From positions 1-52,178 of the forward strand of contig JABABS010000048.1 in assembly GCA_014238125.1 (NCBI GenBank): a stretch of 52,178 bases of DNA, given 5' to 3'. Each line of letters begins with the position of its first letter. Position 1 is the stretch's first letter. Below, piece after piece: positions 24,851 through 36,386 of this stretch. The DNA comes from Phycisphaerales bacterium. Its GTDB lineage: Bacteria; Planctomycetota; Phycisphaerae; Phycisphaerales; SM1A02. Made by a program: the position numbers and the translations under genes. The notes under the pieces are model-generated. The model was not told where the DNA came from. It saw only the letters and a list, made by a program, of their open reading frames with translations, and did no database searches.

Positions 24851-27800
24851 AAGAACAGAAAAACACTGGTCGAATATGGTGGCGTAGTCTTGATGCAGTC
24901 GTCGAGTCACCTATTTTTCGAGAAAAAGTACAAGATGAATTTCCAGATGGTGCAAGCGAGTTACTTGCAACTGGAAATGATCGCAGGCACTTTTTAAAAA
25001 TCATGGGCGCTTCAATGGCGCTTGCTGGATTAGGTGTTGGCGGTTGTAGACGTTGGCCCAAGGAAAACATAGTTCCCTACGCACATCGACCCGAAGGCAC
25101 GATGCCCGGCATTGCGGAACATTACGCAACATGTTTTGATTTTGGTGGTGTTGCACAAGGTGTTCTTGTTACAAGTAACGATGGGCGTCCTACAAAAATT
25201 GAAGGCAACCCGTCGCATCCAGACTCGCAAGGTGCAACCGACAGTTTTACGCAAGCAGCAATTCTTGATTTATACGATCCTGATCGTAGCCGAGAAATTA
25301 CCTATGGTGGTGAAAAATCTTCACTCTCCTCTTTCAAAGAATGGCTTGCAACGTTAGCAACCGATGGAAGCAAAGTTGCAGTTTTAAGCGAGCACTCGAG
25401 TTCACCAACTTTCAACCGAATGCGACGAGCGTTCAAGCGATCCATGCCAAAAGCAACATGGATAGAGTACGAACCACTTGCAAATATAGAAGAACTTCGA
25501 GGTTTAAATGCTGCGTTTAGAGGGCATTGGAAACCAGTACACGACTTTGCGAAAGCAACGACAATCGTTTCACTTGATGAAGATTTTCTAGGCGCAGGAC
25601 CAATGCAGGTTCCAAATACAAGGGGTTGGGCTACTAGTCGTAATGGGGAAAATGGCAAGATGAGCCGTGTTTGGATTGCTGAACCCGCACTGTCTCTGAC
25701 AGGTGCAAATGCTGACGAAAGAATTGCGATAACCCCAGCAAGAATCTCTGCAATAGCAACAGTAATCGGCGGAGCATTTATAGAAGGCAAAAGTGCCTCG
25801 CTTTCGGATGCTGAACAAGCATGGGCTGACCGTGCAATTGCCGATCTTACAAATGCAGGAAGTCACGGTCTTGTCATCGCAGGTGCAAGTCAGCCAGAGG
25901 GTGTACACCATCTAGTTGCTCGGATTAACGAAGTCATTAGGGCTACGGGTACAACAGTGTCCTATACACCCATTGTTTCGAGTTACAGTTACAAAAGAAC
26001 GATCAAAAATCTTGCCCAAATGATTAAGGATCAAGAAGTTGATTCCATCATCATCATCGGTGGTAATCCAGCATATGACGCTCCATCTGAATTGGACTTT
26101 GCCTCATTACTACAATCACTTCCTTATTCGGTTCACCTCTCTATGTACGAAGATGAAACTTCACAAGCATGTAAGTGGCATGTGAACAGGGCGCACTGGC
26201 TTGAATCATGGGGTGACGGTAAAAGTGCAGACGGTACTATTTGCATTGGACAGCCACTTATACGACCACTCTTCGATGGGCTCACACCATCTGAGTTTTT
26301 AGCAATCATTTCCGGCTTGGCAACAACCGATGGGCAATCTCTCGTTCGTGCAACGTTTGGAGCGGGCGATGAAGCGTGGGATCCTGCATGGCGAAAGGCT
26401 GTGCACGATGGTGTTGTACAAGAGACTGCAATACTCGAAACACCTTCCGTAAACAGATCGATTACACCTATAACTGTGTTCGAAGATAAAGGCATGACTG
26501 TTGTGTTCAAACCATCTAGCGCTGTGTGGGATGGCCGTTTCGGGAACAACGGGTGGATGCAAGAAATTCCAGACACAATTACGAAACTCACTTGGGATAA
26601 CGCTGCTGTGATGTCTCCTGCAACAGCCAAGAAATTAGATGTTAAACAAGGTGATGTCGTAGAGATAGCGGTTTCTTACAACAACAATAAAATCTCGATG
26701 GCAGCACTTCCAGTGCCCGGAACTGCAGATAACGTAATCATTCTTCCACTTGGGTATGGCCGAAAGTTTGCAGGCCGTGTTTGTACTGGCGCTGGCACTG
26801 ATGTCTACCCTCTTCGAAGACACTCCTCTCTGTGGTCTGCTAACACAACTGTTACTGCCACTGGCGATACATATCCACTTGCCCTAACCCAAATGAATTT
26901 TGATGTTGACTCAACTCCCGGAAGAGGAACGCAAGAGAGATTGCCTCTTCTTTTTAGAGAAGGCACCCTTGATGAGTACAAAGAACATCCACATTTCGCA
27001 CAGCATGTTGGACATTCGCTTCATTCTCTTTCGATCTTCGAAGAACAACAGTTTGAAGGCGCGCAGTACAAATGGGGTATGTCGATAGATCTCTCATCGT
27101 GCACAGGTTGTAATGCTTGTGTGACTGCGTGTCAGGCAGAAAACAACATTGCAATTGTGGGAAAAGACCAAGTGCTCATGGGTAGAGAAATGCAGTGGTT
27201 ACGAATTGACAGGTACTTTGCATTTGCTAGCGAAGGACATGGCAAATGGAATGCCGACAAACTTGAAGCAGTGGCAATTCAGCCAATGACATGCGCACAC
27301 TGCGAAAATGCTCCATGTGAAGAGGTCTGCCCAGTCGCCGCAACGGTCCACGATGCGGATGGTTTAAACACAATGGTGTATAACCGATGCGTAGGTACGC
27401 GGTACTGCTCAAACAACTGCCCATTTAAAGTTCGGCGATTCAACTACTTTGATTACTTTAGACGCGACCCTCTCCGCTCAACGGGGATGTTGCAAGTGCA
27501 ACCGGATTACTATATTAAAACACAATCCGGTGGTAAAACATTACGTGCGATGCAATTTAATCCAGATGTTACAGTTCGGATGCGAGGCGTAATGGAAAAA
27601 TGTACATATTGCACGCAGCGAATACAAAAAGTAAAAATTGCAACTAAAAACGCATGGGTGAAACGGAGTGATGCCCAAAAAGCGGAAGATCCACGAGTTT
27701 CAATTCAAGATGGCATGATTGCCACAGCTTGCGAACAAGCGTGTCCAGCAAGTGCAATTGTATTTGGAGATTTATTGGATCCTCAAAGCCGCGTAAGCAA

Positions 27801-27927
27801 ATTACATGAGAGCAACCGCGCTTATGAAATGCTTGAAGAACTTAATTTAAAAACGCGTACGAAGTATCTCGCAAGACTGACCAATCCAGTCGCCGGCTCC
27901 AGTGGGGCGGGAGAATCGCATCACTGA
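24838..27927 (+). CDS. actB: Alternative complex III iron-sulfur subunit ActB (molybdopterin-oxidoreductase-like fused to ferredoxin-like part)
   Basis: 1029 residues from ATG 24838, which AGAGG (24823-24827) precedes; a TTG at 24829 is also in frame. An N-terminal twin-arginine-like signal is embedded at about residues 48-66 ([16 protein letters not shown]) and followed by a lipobox-like GVGGC. The central part has the molybdopterin-oxidoreductase fold, but in ACIII it carries no Mo. The C-terminal third has four Cys clusters ([39 protein letters not shown] with CEQAC) for one [3Fe-4S] and three [4Fe-4S] centres as known for ActB. Confidence 0.92.
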   Translation: MSSVKEQKNTGRIWWRSLDAVVESPIFREKVQDEFPDGASELLATGNDRRHFLKIMGASMALAGLGVGGCRRWPKENIVPYAHRPEGTMPGIAEHYATCFDFGGVAQGVLVTSNDGRPTKIEGNPSHPDSQGATDSFTQAAILDLYDPDRSREITYGGEKSSLSSFKEWLATLATDGSKVAVLSEHSSSPTFNRMRRAFKRSMPKATWIEYEPLANIEELRGLNAAFRGHWKPVHDFAKATTIVSLDEDFLGAGPMQVPNTRGWATSRNGENGKMSRVWIAEPALSLTGANADERIAITPARISAIATVIGGAFIEGKSASLSDAEQAWADRAIADLTNAGSHGLVIAGASQPEGVHHLVARINEVIRATGTTVSYTPIVSSYSYKRTIKNLAQMIKDQEVDSIIIIGGNPAYDAPSELDFASLLQSLPYSVHLSMYEDETSQACKWHVNRAHWLESWGDGKSADGTICIGQPLIRPLFDGLTPSEFLAIISGLATTDGQSLVRATFGAGDEAWDPAWRKAVHDGVVQETAILETPSVNRSITPITVFEDKGMTVVFKPSSAVWDGRFGNNGWMQEIPDTITKLTWDNAAVMSPATAKKLDVKQGDVVEIAVSYNNNKISMAALPVPGTADNVIILPLGYGRKFAGRVCTGAGTDVYPLRRHSSLWSANTTVTATGDTYPLALTQMNFDVDSTPGRGTQERLPLLFREGTLDEYKEHPHFAQHVGHSLHSLSIFEEQQFEGAQYKWGMSIDLSSCTGCNACVTACQAENNIAIVGKDQVLMGREMQWLRIDRYFAFASEGHGKWNADKLEAVAIQPMTCAHCENAPCEEVCPVAATVHDADGLNTMVYNRCVGTRYCSNNCPFKVRRFNYFDYFRRDPLRSTGMLQVQPDYYIKTQSGGKTLRAMQFNPDVTVRMRGVMEKCTYCTQRIQKVKIATKNAWVKRSDAQKAEDPRVSIQDGMIATACEQACPASAIVFGDLLDPQSRVSKLHESNRAYEMLEELNLKTRTKYLARLTNPVAGSSGAGESHH

Positions 27928-29387
27928 TGTCAACACCGCAAGCTAATCAAATGAATAACACAGGCGAAGATCCGCAGAATCGACCGCAGTTGATTCTGAA
28001 TCACACCGACTTTGGATCGGTGACGAATGACATCCTGAAAGGGAATGATGCAGAGAAGCCGCCAAAGTCGTGGTGGATTGCACTTGCAATTTCATTTTCG
28101 TTAATGTCCATGCTTGGTCTTTTGATCGGATATCTCATCGTGACAGGTGTTGGTGTTTGGGGAAATAATAACCCAGTCATGTGGGGTTATCCAATTGTTA
28201 ACTTTGTGTTTTGGGTTGGTATTGGTCACGCGGGAACACTAATCTCAGCAATCCTTTTCCTTTTTAGACAAAAATGGCGAACTGCAATTAACAGGTTTGC
28301 AGAAGCGATGACTATTTTCGCCGTAATTTGTGCGGGTACATTTCCCGGCATTCATATAGGCCGTGTGTGGCTTGCGTATTGGCTCTTCCCTATTCCAAAC
28401 CAAATGGACATGTGGCCGCAATTTAGAAGTCCGCTTTTGTGGGACGTCTTTGCTGTTGGTACGTATTTCACAGTTTCGTTGTTGTTTTGGTACCTTGGAA
28501 TGATTCCAGACCTCGCAACAATGCGAGATCGCTCAACAACGAAGATCAAGCAAATTGCCTACGGCGTTCTTGCAGTAGGGTGGCGTGGCTCGATGCGTCA
28601 CTGGCACAGGTATGAAAGAGCGTACTTATTGTTGGCAGCACTGGCAACACCACTCGTTCTTTCTGTGCACAGCGTTGTTTCTTTTGATTTTGCTGTTTCC
28701 CAACTTCCCGGATGGCACACAACAATCTTTCCACCGTACTTTGTTGCGGGCGCAATTTTCTCAGGCTTCGCTATGGTGTTAACGCTTGCTATTCCTGCCC
28801 GCGAGTTATGGGGATTGAAAAACTTTATCACTATGCGGCATATCGAAAACATGTGCAAGATCATTCTCTTTACAGGTTCGATCGTTGGTTTTGCATACTC
28901 AATGGAATTTTTCATTGCTTGGTATAGCGGTGAACTTTACGAATCATTTGCTTTCATGAATAGGGCGTTTGGGCCCTATGGTTGGGCGTATTGGATTATG
29001 GTGAGTTGTAACGTTATCACTCCGCAGATTTTCTGGTTCAAGAAAGCTCGAACCAATATCATGATCATTTTCATTGCTTCCTTAGTTGTAAATGTTGGGA
29101 TGTGGTTTGAACGATTCGTGATTGTTGTGACATCACTTGCCAACGACTTCCTTCCAAGTAGTTGGGGTATGTTTGAACCGACATGGGTAGATGTCATGAT
29201 CTTCCTTGGTAGTTTTGGTTTGTTTATGACTTTCTTCTTACTCTTTATTCGATATCTACCTGTGCTTGCTATCGCTGAACTAAAAGCGATAATGCCAGCA
29301 GCAGACCCTCATGGTCACGGTCATAGTTATAACGAAATGACAAGTGAAACCCAAGAGCAAGCGAAAAGTGCGGAGGAAGAGGCATGA
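27927..29387 (+). CDS. actC: Alternative complex III quinol-binding membrane subunit ActC (NrfD/PsrC-like)
   Basis: 486-residue integral membrane protein of the NrfD/PsrC family with about ten helices (for example [20 protein letters not shown] and [21 protein letters not shown]). In ACIII it binds quinol near ActB. Its start overlaps the actB stop as TGATG. The C-terminus has a His-rich tail, DPHGHGHSY. ActF at 30705 is its paralogue. Confidence 0.92.
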   Translation: MSTPQANQMNNTGEDPQNRPQLILNHTDFGSVTNDILKGNDAEKPPKSWWIALAISFSLMSMLGLLIGYLIVTGVGVWGNNNPVMWGYPIVNFVFWVGIGHAGTLISAILFLFRQKWRTAINRFAEAMTIFAVICAGTFPGIHIGRVWLAYWLFPIPNQMDMWPQFRSPLLWDVFAVGTYFTVSLLFWYLGMIPDLATMRDRSTTKIKQIAYGVLAVGWRGSMRHWHRYERAYLLLAALATPLVLSVHSVVSFDFAVSQLPGWHTTIFPPYFVAGAIFSGFAMVLTLAIPARELWGLKNFITMRHIENMCKIILFTGSIVGFAYSMEFFIAWYSGELYESFAFMNRAFGPYGWAYWIMVSCNVITPQIFWFKKARTNIMIIFIASLVVNVGMWFERFVIVVTSLANDFLPSSWGMFEPTWVDVMIFLGSFGLFMTFFLLFIRYLPVLAIAELKAIMPAADPHGHGHSYNEMTSETQEQAKSAEEEA

Positions 29388-29962
29388 GCCAAGAAAGACC
29401 GAAAAAACTCTACGGCCTTGCTGCGGAATTCACAACAACGCCCGCAATTTATAACGCCGCTGATAAGGTAAATAAAGCTGGATATAAATGGTTTGATTGT
29501 CTCGTACCATTTCCTGTGCACGGACTTGACAGAGTCATGGGTGTGAAGATGACTATTCTCCCAATCATCGTTTTCTGTGCAGGAGTTACTGGTTTCACAG
29601 TAGCTTGCTGCCTGCAAATTTTTACAAACTCACTTGAGATCGATCTTTGGGCAATCGTCCCAGTTGTCGGGTATCAATTTGACGTGTCAGGCAAACCGCT
29701 TCTTGGACCAGCTGCATTTGTCCCTGTGGCATTTGAATTAACGGTTTTGTTCTCTGCGTTAACTGCTGTGTTTGGTACTCTGATTTTGAACAAACTTCCA
29801 ATGTTATATCACCCAACGTTGAAGCATCCCGCTTTAGCGAGAGCGACGGATGACAGGTTTTTCCTTGTGATCGAAGCTCGTGACCCGAAATTTGTTCGAA
29901 GTGAAGTAGAGGAGTTTTTAAAAACTCTTGAACCAGAATCAATTATTGAGTTGGATGCATAA
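29384..29962 (+). CDS. actD: Alternative complex III subunit ActD (DUF3341)
   Basis: 192 residues with a short cytoplasmic N-terminus ([22 protein letters not shown]), a DUF3341 region and two membrane helices ([41 protein letters not shown]). Order and length match ActD. The 4-base ATGA overlap with actC and the TAATG junction with actE show tight coupling. Confidence 0.9.
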   Translation: MSQERPKKLYGLAAEFTTTPAIYNAADKVNKAGYKWFDCLVPFPVHGLDRVMGVKMTILPIIVFCAGVTGFTVACCLQIFTNSLEIDLWAIVPVVGYQFDVSGKPLLGPAAFVPVAFELTVLFSALTAVFGTLILNKLPMLYHPTLKHPALARATDDRFFLVIEARDPKFVRSEVEEFLKTLEPESIIELDA

Positions 29963-30708
29963 TGACAAATTTGATCAAACAAATTATTGATGATTTACTA
30001 AAGCCGATTTTAGAAGATTTTAAGGACGTGCCAATTTGGGTCAAATGGGGTGCGATTGTGATGAGTTGCGTTGCGTTGATGATTCTTTCACTCGTCTTCC
30101 GTGCTCGCAGCGAAGGCGTGTACAGCGATAAGCCGCGAATCCACTTTATTCAAAATATGGATAACCAACCAAAATACGTTTCGCAAGAACCCAATGCATT
30201 GTTTAACGATGGCAGGGGCATGAGGCCGAAAGTGTCTGGCTCAATTGCCCGAGGCGAAATGATTGGAGACACTCATTTCTTTATGGGTGTTGTTGATGAG
30301 GCTTGGGCAGTGGAGTTTCCGCCGCAAGTAAAAGTTGACCAAGCTTTGCTTGATCGTGGGCGAGGAAGATTTAATATTTACTGTTCACTGTGTCACGGTG
30401 CTGTTGGAATTGGAGATGGGATTATTCATCACCGTGCTCAACGACTCGTTGAAACTGGTGTGAATGGGACAACTTGGGTTGCACCTAAAAACTTACATGA
30501 AGAAGCAATAGCAGCACAACCTGTAGGGCAGTTGTTTAACACGATTACGAACGGGGTCCGCACAATGTCAGGGTATGCCTCACAAATACCAGCTGCAGAT
30601 AGATGGGCAATTATTTCCTACATTAGAGCATTGCAACTTTCACAGAACGCAGATCCTGCAAAAGTTTCTGGTGCCGATGCATTGCCACGAGAAGGGAGTA
30701 ACCAGTGA
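29962..30708 (+). CDS. actE: Alternative complex III monoheme cytochrome c subunit ActE
   Basis: 248 residues with one N-terminal helix (VKWGAIVMSCVALMILSLVF) and a single CSLCH heme site in RFNIYCSLCHGAVGIGDG. A Met in TMSGYASQIP may be the second axial ligand. ActE of several organisms is a lipoprotein; here no lipobox is seen and the helix is the likely anchor. It hands electrons toward the oxidase-linked cytochrome c. Confidence 0.9.
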   Translation: MTNLIKQIIDDLLKPILEDFKDVPIWVKWGAIVMSCVALMILSLVFRARSEGVYSDKPRIHFIQNMDNQPKYVSQEPNALFNDGRGMRPKVSGSIARGEMIGDTHFFMGVVDEAWAVEFPPQVKVDQALLDRGRGRFNIYCSLCHGAVGIGDGIIHHRAQRLVETGVNGTTWVAPKNLHEEAIAAQPVGQLFNTITNGVRTMSGYASQIPAADRWAIISYIRALQLSQNADPAKVSGADALPREGSNQ

Positions 30709-31985
30709 AGGTTGCTGATATCAAAAACGATCAACTCAAATTGAGTGGAAGCGCAAAAAAGAGGGGTCCAATTCTGGCTGGCATCGGCGTGGCGTTCCTA
30801 GGTCTCAGCGCTGGGCTTGGCTCCGGCGAGTGGACAACATTTTGGAAGTCATACCTTTTTGCCTGGATGGTAGCTGTGGGCATTGCCCTTGGCGCCATGT
30901 TCTTCGTTTTGCTTCAACACGTGACTCGTTCTGGTTGGAGCATTTCTGTTCGGAGGCTTGCAGAAGGAATCGCGAAAAATCTGAAGTGGATGTGGATACT
31001 CTTTGTACCTATTCTAATTCTGGTATTAAAAGGAAATGGCGATCTTCTCTATCAGTGGGGCAATGCAGAATTGATGGAACACGATCACTTGCTTCATAAA
31101 AAAGCAACATATCTCTCACCAACATTCTGGTCTGCTCGGGCAGTTGTGTATCTTCTCATTTGGGCAGTGGTTGCTTCGCTTTACTTTAAATGGTCAACAT
31201 CGCAAGATCGTGATGGTGATGTGAAATGGACCCACAAAATGCAAAAATGGGCGCCAGTTTGCATGATTCTTTACGCGTTTACACAAAGTTATGCAGCCAT
31301 CGATTGGATGATGACATTGCAACCTAAATGGTTTAGTACGATGTTCCCCGTGTATTTTTGGGCATCAACAATGGCTGGTTTTTTTGCGTCGATCATTTTG
31401 TTGGCACGCTACTTGCAAAAAACTGGACACATTCAAAAATCAGTTACTACAGAACATTATCACGATCTGGGTAAATGGCTCTTTGGTCTTGGCGTAGTAT
31501 TTTGGGCATACATTGCCTTTAGTCAGTACATGTTAATTTGGTATGCAAACCTTCCGATTGAAACGGCTTGGTACATCACAAGGCAAATGGGTGGTTGGGC
31601 TTCGATCTCACTCTTGCTTTTGTTTGGACATTTCCTTGTTCCATTTCTTTTACTAATTACTCGATGGACAAAGCGATGGCGATGTACGTTGCCAGTGATT
31701 GCAGCATGGATGGTGTTGATGTTCTTTGTTGATATTTATTGGTTAGTCTTTCCTGTTATCCCTGAAGAAGCAATTGCAGAAGCCTCAAGTTATAACGAAC
31801 TTGCGAACCTTGTAACAAGTGGTGATGTTTCAGTTGGATATGGATTCACCTTGTTGAACTTTACGTGTCTGTTTGGAATGCTTGCACTACTTTGTGGTGG
31901 CACATTGATCAATCTTCGTTCTTGTAACTTGGTTGCAACAGCTGATCCTCGATTGGATGAAGCACTGCACTTTGAAAATGCATAA
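30705..31985 (+). CDS. actF: Alternative complex III membrane subunit ActF
   Basis: 426 residues, about ten membrane helices, related to ActC but without the same quinone site in known structures. The GTG start (30705) overlaps the actE stop, and AGGGAG lies just upstream. Motifs include WMVAVGIALGAMFFVLLQHV and QSYAAIDWMMTLQPKWFSTMFPVY, which is typical of this subunit. A TATAAT lies only 4 bases before the next gene. Confidence 0.9.
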   Translation: MKVADIKNDQLKLSGSAKKRGPILAGIGVAFLGLSAGLGSGEWTTFWKSYLFAWMVAVGIALGAMFFVLLQHVTRSGWSISVRRLAEGIAKNLKWMWILFVPILILVLKGNGDLLYQWGNAELMEHDHLLHKKATYLSPTFWSARAVVYLLIWAVVASLYFKWSTSQDRDGDVKWTHKMQKWAPVCMILYAFTQSYAAIDWMMTLQPKWFSTMFPVYFWASTMAGFFASIILLARYLQKTGHIQKSVTTEHYHDLGKWLFGLGVVFWAYIAFSQYMLIWYANLPIETAWYITRQMGGWASISLLLLFGHFLVPFLLLITRWTKRWRCTLPVIAAWMVLMFFVDIYWLVFPVIPEEAIAEASSYNELANLVTSGDVSVGYGFTLLNFTCLFGMLALLCGGTLINLRSCNLVATADPRLDEALHFENA

Positions 31986-32000
31986 GGTTTTATAATATAG

Positions 32001-32342
32001 ATGAGTCATGACAACTACAACGTAAACGATCACTTAGACGATCATGAAGACCCAGACGGTTGGGCAACATGGGCAATTGGCCTAGGTAGCTCGGTACTGG
32101 TCATCGCTGCTGTTGTGATATCCGCAGGAATTTATTATCGTTCGATGATGACTGAAGCAGAAACCAAACATATTAATATCACCTTTGAACAGCGAGATAT
32201 GATTAATGCAGCTCAACATGCTGTACTCGAAGAATCTGCGCATTGGGTCCAAGACCACGATGAAGATTCTGGAGAGACAACGCATAGGCTCGTTATTCCT
32301 GTCCAAGATGCGATGGATATGATCGCAGGGGATACTAAATAG
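32001..32342 (+). CDS. Small single-helix membrane protein within the ACIII-caa3 cluster, function unknown
   Basis: 113 residues, not recognised. An acidic, His-rich N-terminus (DHLDDHEDPDG) precedes one helix (WAIGLGSSVLVIAAVVISAGIYY), followed by a soluble domain with NAAQHAVLEESAHWVQDHDED. It lies 15 bases after actF and 2 bases before the SCO gene, all on one strand. The position suggests an accessory subunit or an assembly factor bridging ACIII and the oxidase; this is inference from context only. Charged His/Asp runs could bind metal. Confidence 0.7.
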   Translation: MSHDNYNVNDHLDDHEDPDGWATWAIGLGSSVLVIAAVVISAGIYYRSMMTEAETKHINITFEQRDMINAAQHAVLEESAHWVQDHDEDSGETTHRLVIPVQDAMDMIAGDTK

Positions 32343-32344
32343 AA

Positions 32345-33211
32345 ATGAATTATCTCCGTTGCAACATTTTTATAAGAACAGCCGCTTTACTTTGCGGTTT
32401 TTCCTGCGTTGCACAGGCTGGTCCTACTTTTTCAGACGAAAAAATTGAGGAACTAGATGGAGTTGGAATTACTCAATACTTAGATACACAAGTGCCCCTA
32501 GATTTAGTGTTCGCTGATGAAAACGGAAAAGTGGTTACTCTTGCAGAGTATGTGAATGGCGAAAAACCGGTCATTATCACACTCAACTATTATCGCTGTC
32601 CGATGTTATGTAGTTTGACGCTTAATGGTTTGACAAATGGTATGAAAGAAATGAAGTTGAATTTAGGAAGCGATTTTGATGTCATCACAGTAAGTGTTAA
32701 TCCAGACGAAAAACCGCCTCTTGCAAAAACAAACCAAGAAGGGTACCTCTCGCAGTACGATCGAGAAGGTGCAGAAAAAGGGTGGCATTTTCTCACAGGT
32801 GATCAACACAACATCACGAAACTTGCAGATGCACTCGGCTTTGGGTACGTGTTTGACCCAAAAACCGGTGAGTATCTTCACACTGCGAGCATTATGTTTT
32901 TAACTCCTGACGGAAAAATTTCACGGTACATGAACGATGTGCGCTTTCAAGGCCGTGACTTACGCTTCGCTTTGGTCGATGCGTCTAACGGTAAAATTGG
33001 TTCTCTTATTGACACTTTCCTTTTGTTCAACTGTTACCAATATGACCCAGATAGCAACAGTTTTACGCCAAGTGCATGGAAATTGATGCGAATGGCGGGT
33101 GTATTTACTCTCGTAATTCTCGTTGGCGGTATCTTTATTTTGAGTCGTTTTAACCCAACAGACAAAGGGTCAGGCAAAATGCATCAACACTCCGCGGGAC
33201 TTATTTCATGA
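32345..33211 (+). CDS. SCO1/SenC/PrrC family copper chaperone
   Basis: 288-residue thioredoxin-fold protein that delivers copper to the CuA site of oxidase subunit II. It has a signal peptide (LLCGFSCVAQAG), the Cu-binding CPMLC (CxxxC) within NYYRCPMLCSLTLNGL and the partner His in GEYLHTASIMFL. It also has a C-terminal helix (MAGVFTLVILVGGIFILS) and a His-containing tail (KMHQHSAG). Its stop overlaps the coxB start (ATGA), which fits its target. Confidence 0.9.
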   Translation: MNYLRCNIFIRTAALLCGFSCVAQAGPTFSDEKIEELDGVGITQYLDTQVPLDLVFADENGKVVTLAEYVNGEKPVIITLNYYRCPMLCSLTLNGLTNGMKEMKLNLGSDFDVITVSVNPDEKPPLAKTNQEGYLSQYDREGAEKGWHFLTGDQHNITKLADALGFGYVFDPKTGEYLHTASIMFLTPDGKISRYMNDVRFQGRDLRFALVDASNGKIGSLIDTFLLFNCYQYDPDSNSFTPSAWKLMRMAGVFTLVILVGGIFILSRFNPTDKGSGKMHQHSAGLIS

Positions 33212-34296
33212 TTGAAACATTGACACAACTTTTAATCACTACCACTACTGTTGATAACGGTACATTCTGGTTACCAAAGGCAGCTTCAACAGTGGCAGAA
33301 GACGTAGACTTCATGTTTGAATTAATCAATTGGATTAATTACTTCTTCTTTGCAATCATTGTCATTAGCATGGTTTATTTTTGCATTAAGTACAGAAGAA
33401 AATCACCAAACATGGTTTGTGAAGGACCAACACACAATACAGCACTGGAATTGACATGGACAATTGTTCCACTCATTCTTGTTGGTGTTATTTTTACGGT
33501 GGGCATGCGGGGCTATCTAGATCTTAGGGAAGCACCCGAAGGTTCTTACGAAGTTCAAGTGACTGGACAAAAGTGGTCTTGGACATTTGCACATCCAGAA
33601 TATGGCGCAACACAAGTCGCTGAGCTCACAGTTCCAGTTGGTAAACCAGTCCGACTTCTCATGACGTCGAATGATGTATTGCATAGTGTGTGGATTCCTG
33701 ATTTCCGAGTCAAAATGGATGTAGTACCTGGACGCTACACATCACTTTGGTTTGAGGCTACAAAAGTTGGGGACTATCAATTGAAATGCACTGAATACTG
33801 CGGCAAGGATCACTCGAAGATGCTTGCGACTGTACACGTGATTCCTGCAGACGAATTTGATGCAACGATGACGAAACTTGCGAGTGAATATGAAGATATG
33901 TCAGTTGGTCAGTTGCCAGCGTATGCAATCAACCGCTTGTATAACCGCTGTGTTTCTTGCCATTCTCTTGATGGCTCTACTGGAACTGGGCCATCTTTTA
34001 AAGGGCTATGGGATCGTGTGAAGGGTGGAGACGTCACTTTTAGCAGTGGTGAAAAACTTTCTTCCTTGCTTGGTGATGCAACGCTCTATGGGGAACCTGA
34101 AAATTATATTCGAGAGTCGCTCTTGGATCCACAAAAGCATCTTGTGAAAGGGTTCCTAGGTGCAATGCCATCGTTCCAAGGTCAATTAAAAGAAAAACAA
34201 ATTTTAGCCATTATTGAAATGTTCAAACATCTCGATGAACTTACTGATGAGCAAGGAAACATCACGGTAAACCCTGATGGAACACCTACGGAGTAG
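33208..34296 (+). CDS. coxB: Cytochrome c oxidase subunit II with fused cytochrome c (caa3 type)
   Basis: 362 residues. Two membrane helices (about 44-62 and 83-103) lead to the cupredoxin domain with all CuA ligands: His159, Cys194, Cys198, His202 and Met205 ([13 protein letters not shown]). A C-terminal cytochrome c domain has CVSCH (248-252) and a probable axial Met320 (LGAMPSF). The fusion defines a caa3 oxidase, which can take electrons directly from ACIII. It starts inside the SCO stop and is followed 2 bases later by coxA. Confidence 0.94.
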   Translation: MIETLTQLLITTTTVDNGTFWLPKAASTVAEDVDFMFELINWINYFFFAIIVISMVYFCIKYRRKSPNMVCEGPTHNTALELTWTIVPLILVGVIFTVGMRGYLDLREAPEGSYEVQVTGQKWSWTFAHPEYGATQVAELTVPVGKPVRLLMTSNDVLHSVWIPDFRVKMDVVPGRYTSLWFEATKVGDYQLKCTEYCGKDHSKMLATVHVIPADEFDATMTKLASEYEDMSVGQLPAYAINRLYNRCVSCHSLDGSTGTGPSFKGLWDRVKGGDVTFSSGEKLSSLLGDATLYGEPENYIRESLLDPQKHLVKGFLGAMPSFQGQLKEKQILAIIEMFKHLDELTDEQGNITVNPDGTPTE

Positions 34297-34298
34297 CG

Positions 34299-35978
34299 AT
34301 GACAACGACCGACGAACAAAACAAAAGTTTGAGTATGAGTGATAACTATCTCAATCACACCAAGGGCATAAAATCTTGGCTCTTCACGCTTGATCACAAG
34401 CGAATTGGCATCATGTATTTGATTTGCATTCTGAGCGCCTTCTTGCTTGGTGGGATTTTTGCAATGATGATCCGCTTCCATCTCCTAACACCAGAAGGAA
34501 CGTTCATGACGCAAGATCAATATAATCAAGCGTTCACAGTGCACGGCGCGGTGATGGTATTCTTGGTTATTATTCCTGCTGTTCCCGCAGCACTAGGCAA
34601 CTTTGTTTTGCCAATCATGTTGGGGGCAAAGGATGTTGCGTTTCCTAGGCTCAATCTCTTTAGTTGGTATCTGTGGGTGGTTGGATTAATTTTCTTCTTA
34701 ATATCACTCGCCTGGGGCGGTCTAGATACTGGGTGGACTTTCTACACTCCTTATTCGATTGACAAGGCATCTGCGATGGGTGGTGTGATCCCCGCATTAA
34801 TTGGTGCATTTATTCTAGGTTTTAGTTCGATCTTTACTGGAATGAATTTTGTGGTCACGATTCACAGGCTTCGCCCTGTTGGAATGACATGGTTCAGAAT
34901 GCCGCTCTTTCTTTGGGCAACATATGCAACTGCAATCATCCAAGTACTAGCAACTCCAGTTATTGGTATCACACTTTTACTCTTGATCGTAGAGCGAACT
35001 TTTGGAATTGGCATTTTCGATCCCGCACTTGGCGGTGATCCAGTGCTTTATCAACACTTCTTTTGGTTCTATTCGCATCCAGCTGTGTACATCATGATTC
35101 TTCCAGCGATGGGCATTGTCAGTGAATTGATAGCAGTGCATTCACACAGACACATTTTTGGTTACAAGTTTATTGCCTACAGTTCAATTGCAATTGCGAT
35201 GTTCGGTTTCCTCGTATGGGGTCACCACATGTTTACATCAGGCCAATCGCAACTTGTAAATATCATTTTCTCCTTCATTACTTTTAGTGTTTCCATTCCA
35301 TCAGCTATTAAGGTGTTCAATTGGCTCGCGACAATGTACAAGGGTTCGATCTCGCTTAACACCCCGATGCTCTACGGTTTGTCCTTCATCTTTATTTTCG
35401 GTATTGGTGGTCTAACTGGAATCTACTGTGCAACCTTAAGTACAGACGTCCATTTGCATGACTCCTATTTTGTAGTTGCTCATTTTCACTATGTCATGAT
35501 GGGTTCTGCGCTCATTGGTTTCATTGGCGGCATTCACCACTGGTGGCCAAAAATGATAGGAAAAATGTACAACGAGGCGTGGGGAAGATTTGCATGCATC
35601 CTTGTATTCGTCGGCTTTAACGTAACATTCTTTACGCAATTCATGATGGGATCTCGCGGTATGCCAAGACGATACGCAACGTACGCTTCTGAATTTCAAA
35701 CATATCATGTGATTTCTACAATCGGTTCTACAATTTTAGCAATTGGCTTTGTTATTACAGCAATTTACTTACTTCATTCGATCTTCAAGGGCAAAAAAGC
35801 ACCGTCAAATCCATGGGGCGGTCGAAGTTTGGAATGGCAATGTTCTTCGCCTCCACCGTGGGATAACTTTGCAGAGCAGCCTGAAGTAGGAGACTGTTAT
35901 GACTTTAGTGTCCTTGAATGGAACGAAGAAGAGCAGGGGTACGACTGGCGTAAGGATGCCGTTCACCCTGGTGAATAA
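34299..35978 (+). CDS. coxA: Cytochrome c oxidase subunit I (heme-copper, type A2)
   Basis: Catalytic subunit that reduces O2 and pumps protons; 559 residues and 12 helices. Heme a ligands are His82 (VHGAVM) and His397, heme a3 is bound by His395 (AHFHY), and CuB by His260, His309 and His310 with the cross-linked Tyr264 (YSHPAVY). The sequence at helix VI is YSHPAVY rather than GHPEVY. The D-channel glutamate is therefore absent and the YS motif marks the A2 subfamily, as in Thermus or Rhodothermus caa3. Confidence 0.95.
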   Translation: MTTTDEQNKSLSMSDNYLNHTKGIKSWLFTLDHKRIGIMYLICILSAFLLGGIFAMMIRFHLLTPEGTFMTQDQYNQAFTVHGAVMVFLVIIPAVPAALGNFVLPIMLGAKDVAFPRLNLFSWYLWVVGLIFFLISLAWGGLDTGWTFYTPYSIDKASAMGGVIPALIGAFILGFSSIFTGMNFVVTIHRLRPVGMTWFRMPLFLWATYATAIIQVLATPVIGITLLLLIVERTFGIGIFDPALGGDPVLYQHFFWFYSHPAVYIMILPAMGIVSELIAVHSHRHIFGYKFIAYSSIAIAMFGFLVWGHHMFTSGQSQLVNIIFSFITFSVSIPSAIKVFNWLATMYKGSISLNTPMLYGLSFIFIFGIGGLTGIYCATLSTDVHLHDSYFVVAHFHYVMMGSALIGFIGGIHHWWPKMIGKMYNEAWGRFACILVFVGFNVTFFTQFMMGSRGMPRRYATYASEFQTYHVISTIGSTILAIGFVITAIYLLHSIFKGKKAPSNPWGGRSLEWQCSSPPPWDNFAEQPEVGDCYDFSVLEWNEEEQGYDWRKDAVHPGE

Positions 35979-35993
35979 ACAGCGAATACTATT

Positions 35994-36386
35994 ATGACAA
36001 CACATCACAATCAACATGACGAAATCCAAGTAGGGCACATCGTGCCAATCAAATTTCTTACAGCAATCTGTTGCCTGCTTCTTTTTCTTACCGCAGTAAC
36101 AGTGTGGGTATCGCGGTATGACTTTACTGAAATCAACATTGCTGAAATGGGAATCATCATGGCGCTATTTGTAGCGAGCGTGAAAGCGACTTTCGTGGGT
36201 TTATATTTTATGCACCTTCGTTGGGATCGACCCTTTATTGGTTTTATTTTCGTCAGCTCTATGTTATTCGTTGTGCTGTTCATCGGTGTTGCATTGACTG
36301 ATACGATGGAATATCAGCCTGAAATCATCAAGGGCGATACACCGGCAGTGAGTGCTGCGATGGATAAAATCAAAGACGCACACTGA
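35994..36386 (+). CDS. Cytochrome c oxidase subunit IV (prokaryotic, caa3 type)
   Basis: 130 residues with three membrane helices (FLTAICCLLLFLTAVTVWV, MGIIMALFVASVKATFVGLY, FIFVSSMLFVVLFIGVAL) and the KATFVGLYFMHLRWD segment typical of COX4_pro. It precedes the subunit III-like gene and overlaps it by one base, which is the reverse of the common III-IV order. Confidence 0.85.
   Translation: MTTHHNQHDEIQVGHIVPIKFLTAICCLLLFLTAVTVWVSRYDFTEINIAEMGIIMALFVASVKATFVGLYFMHLRWDRPFIGFIFVSSMLFVVLFIGVALTDTMEYQPEIIKGDTPAVSAAMDKIKDAH

Noticed and set aside
24838-27927. Molybdopterin-dependent enzyme
   Set aside because: The molybdopterin-oxidoreductase-like region belongs to ActB, which is known to lack Mo; the Act gene order is complete.
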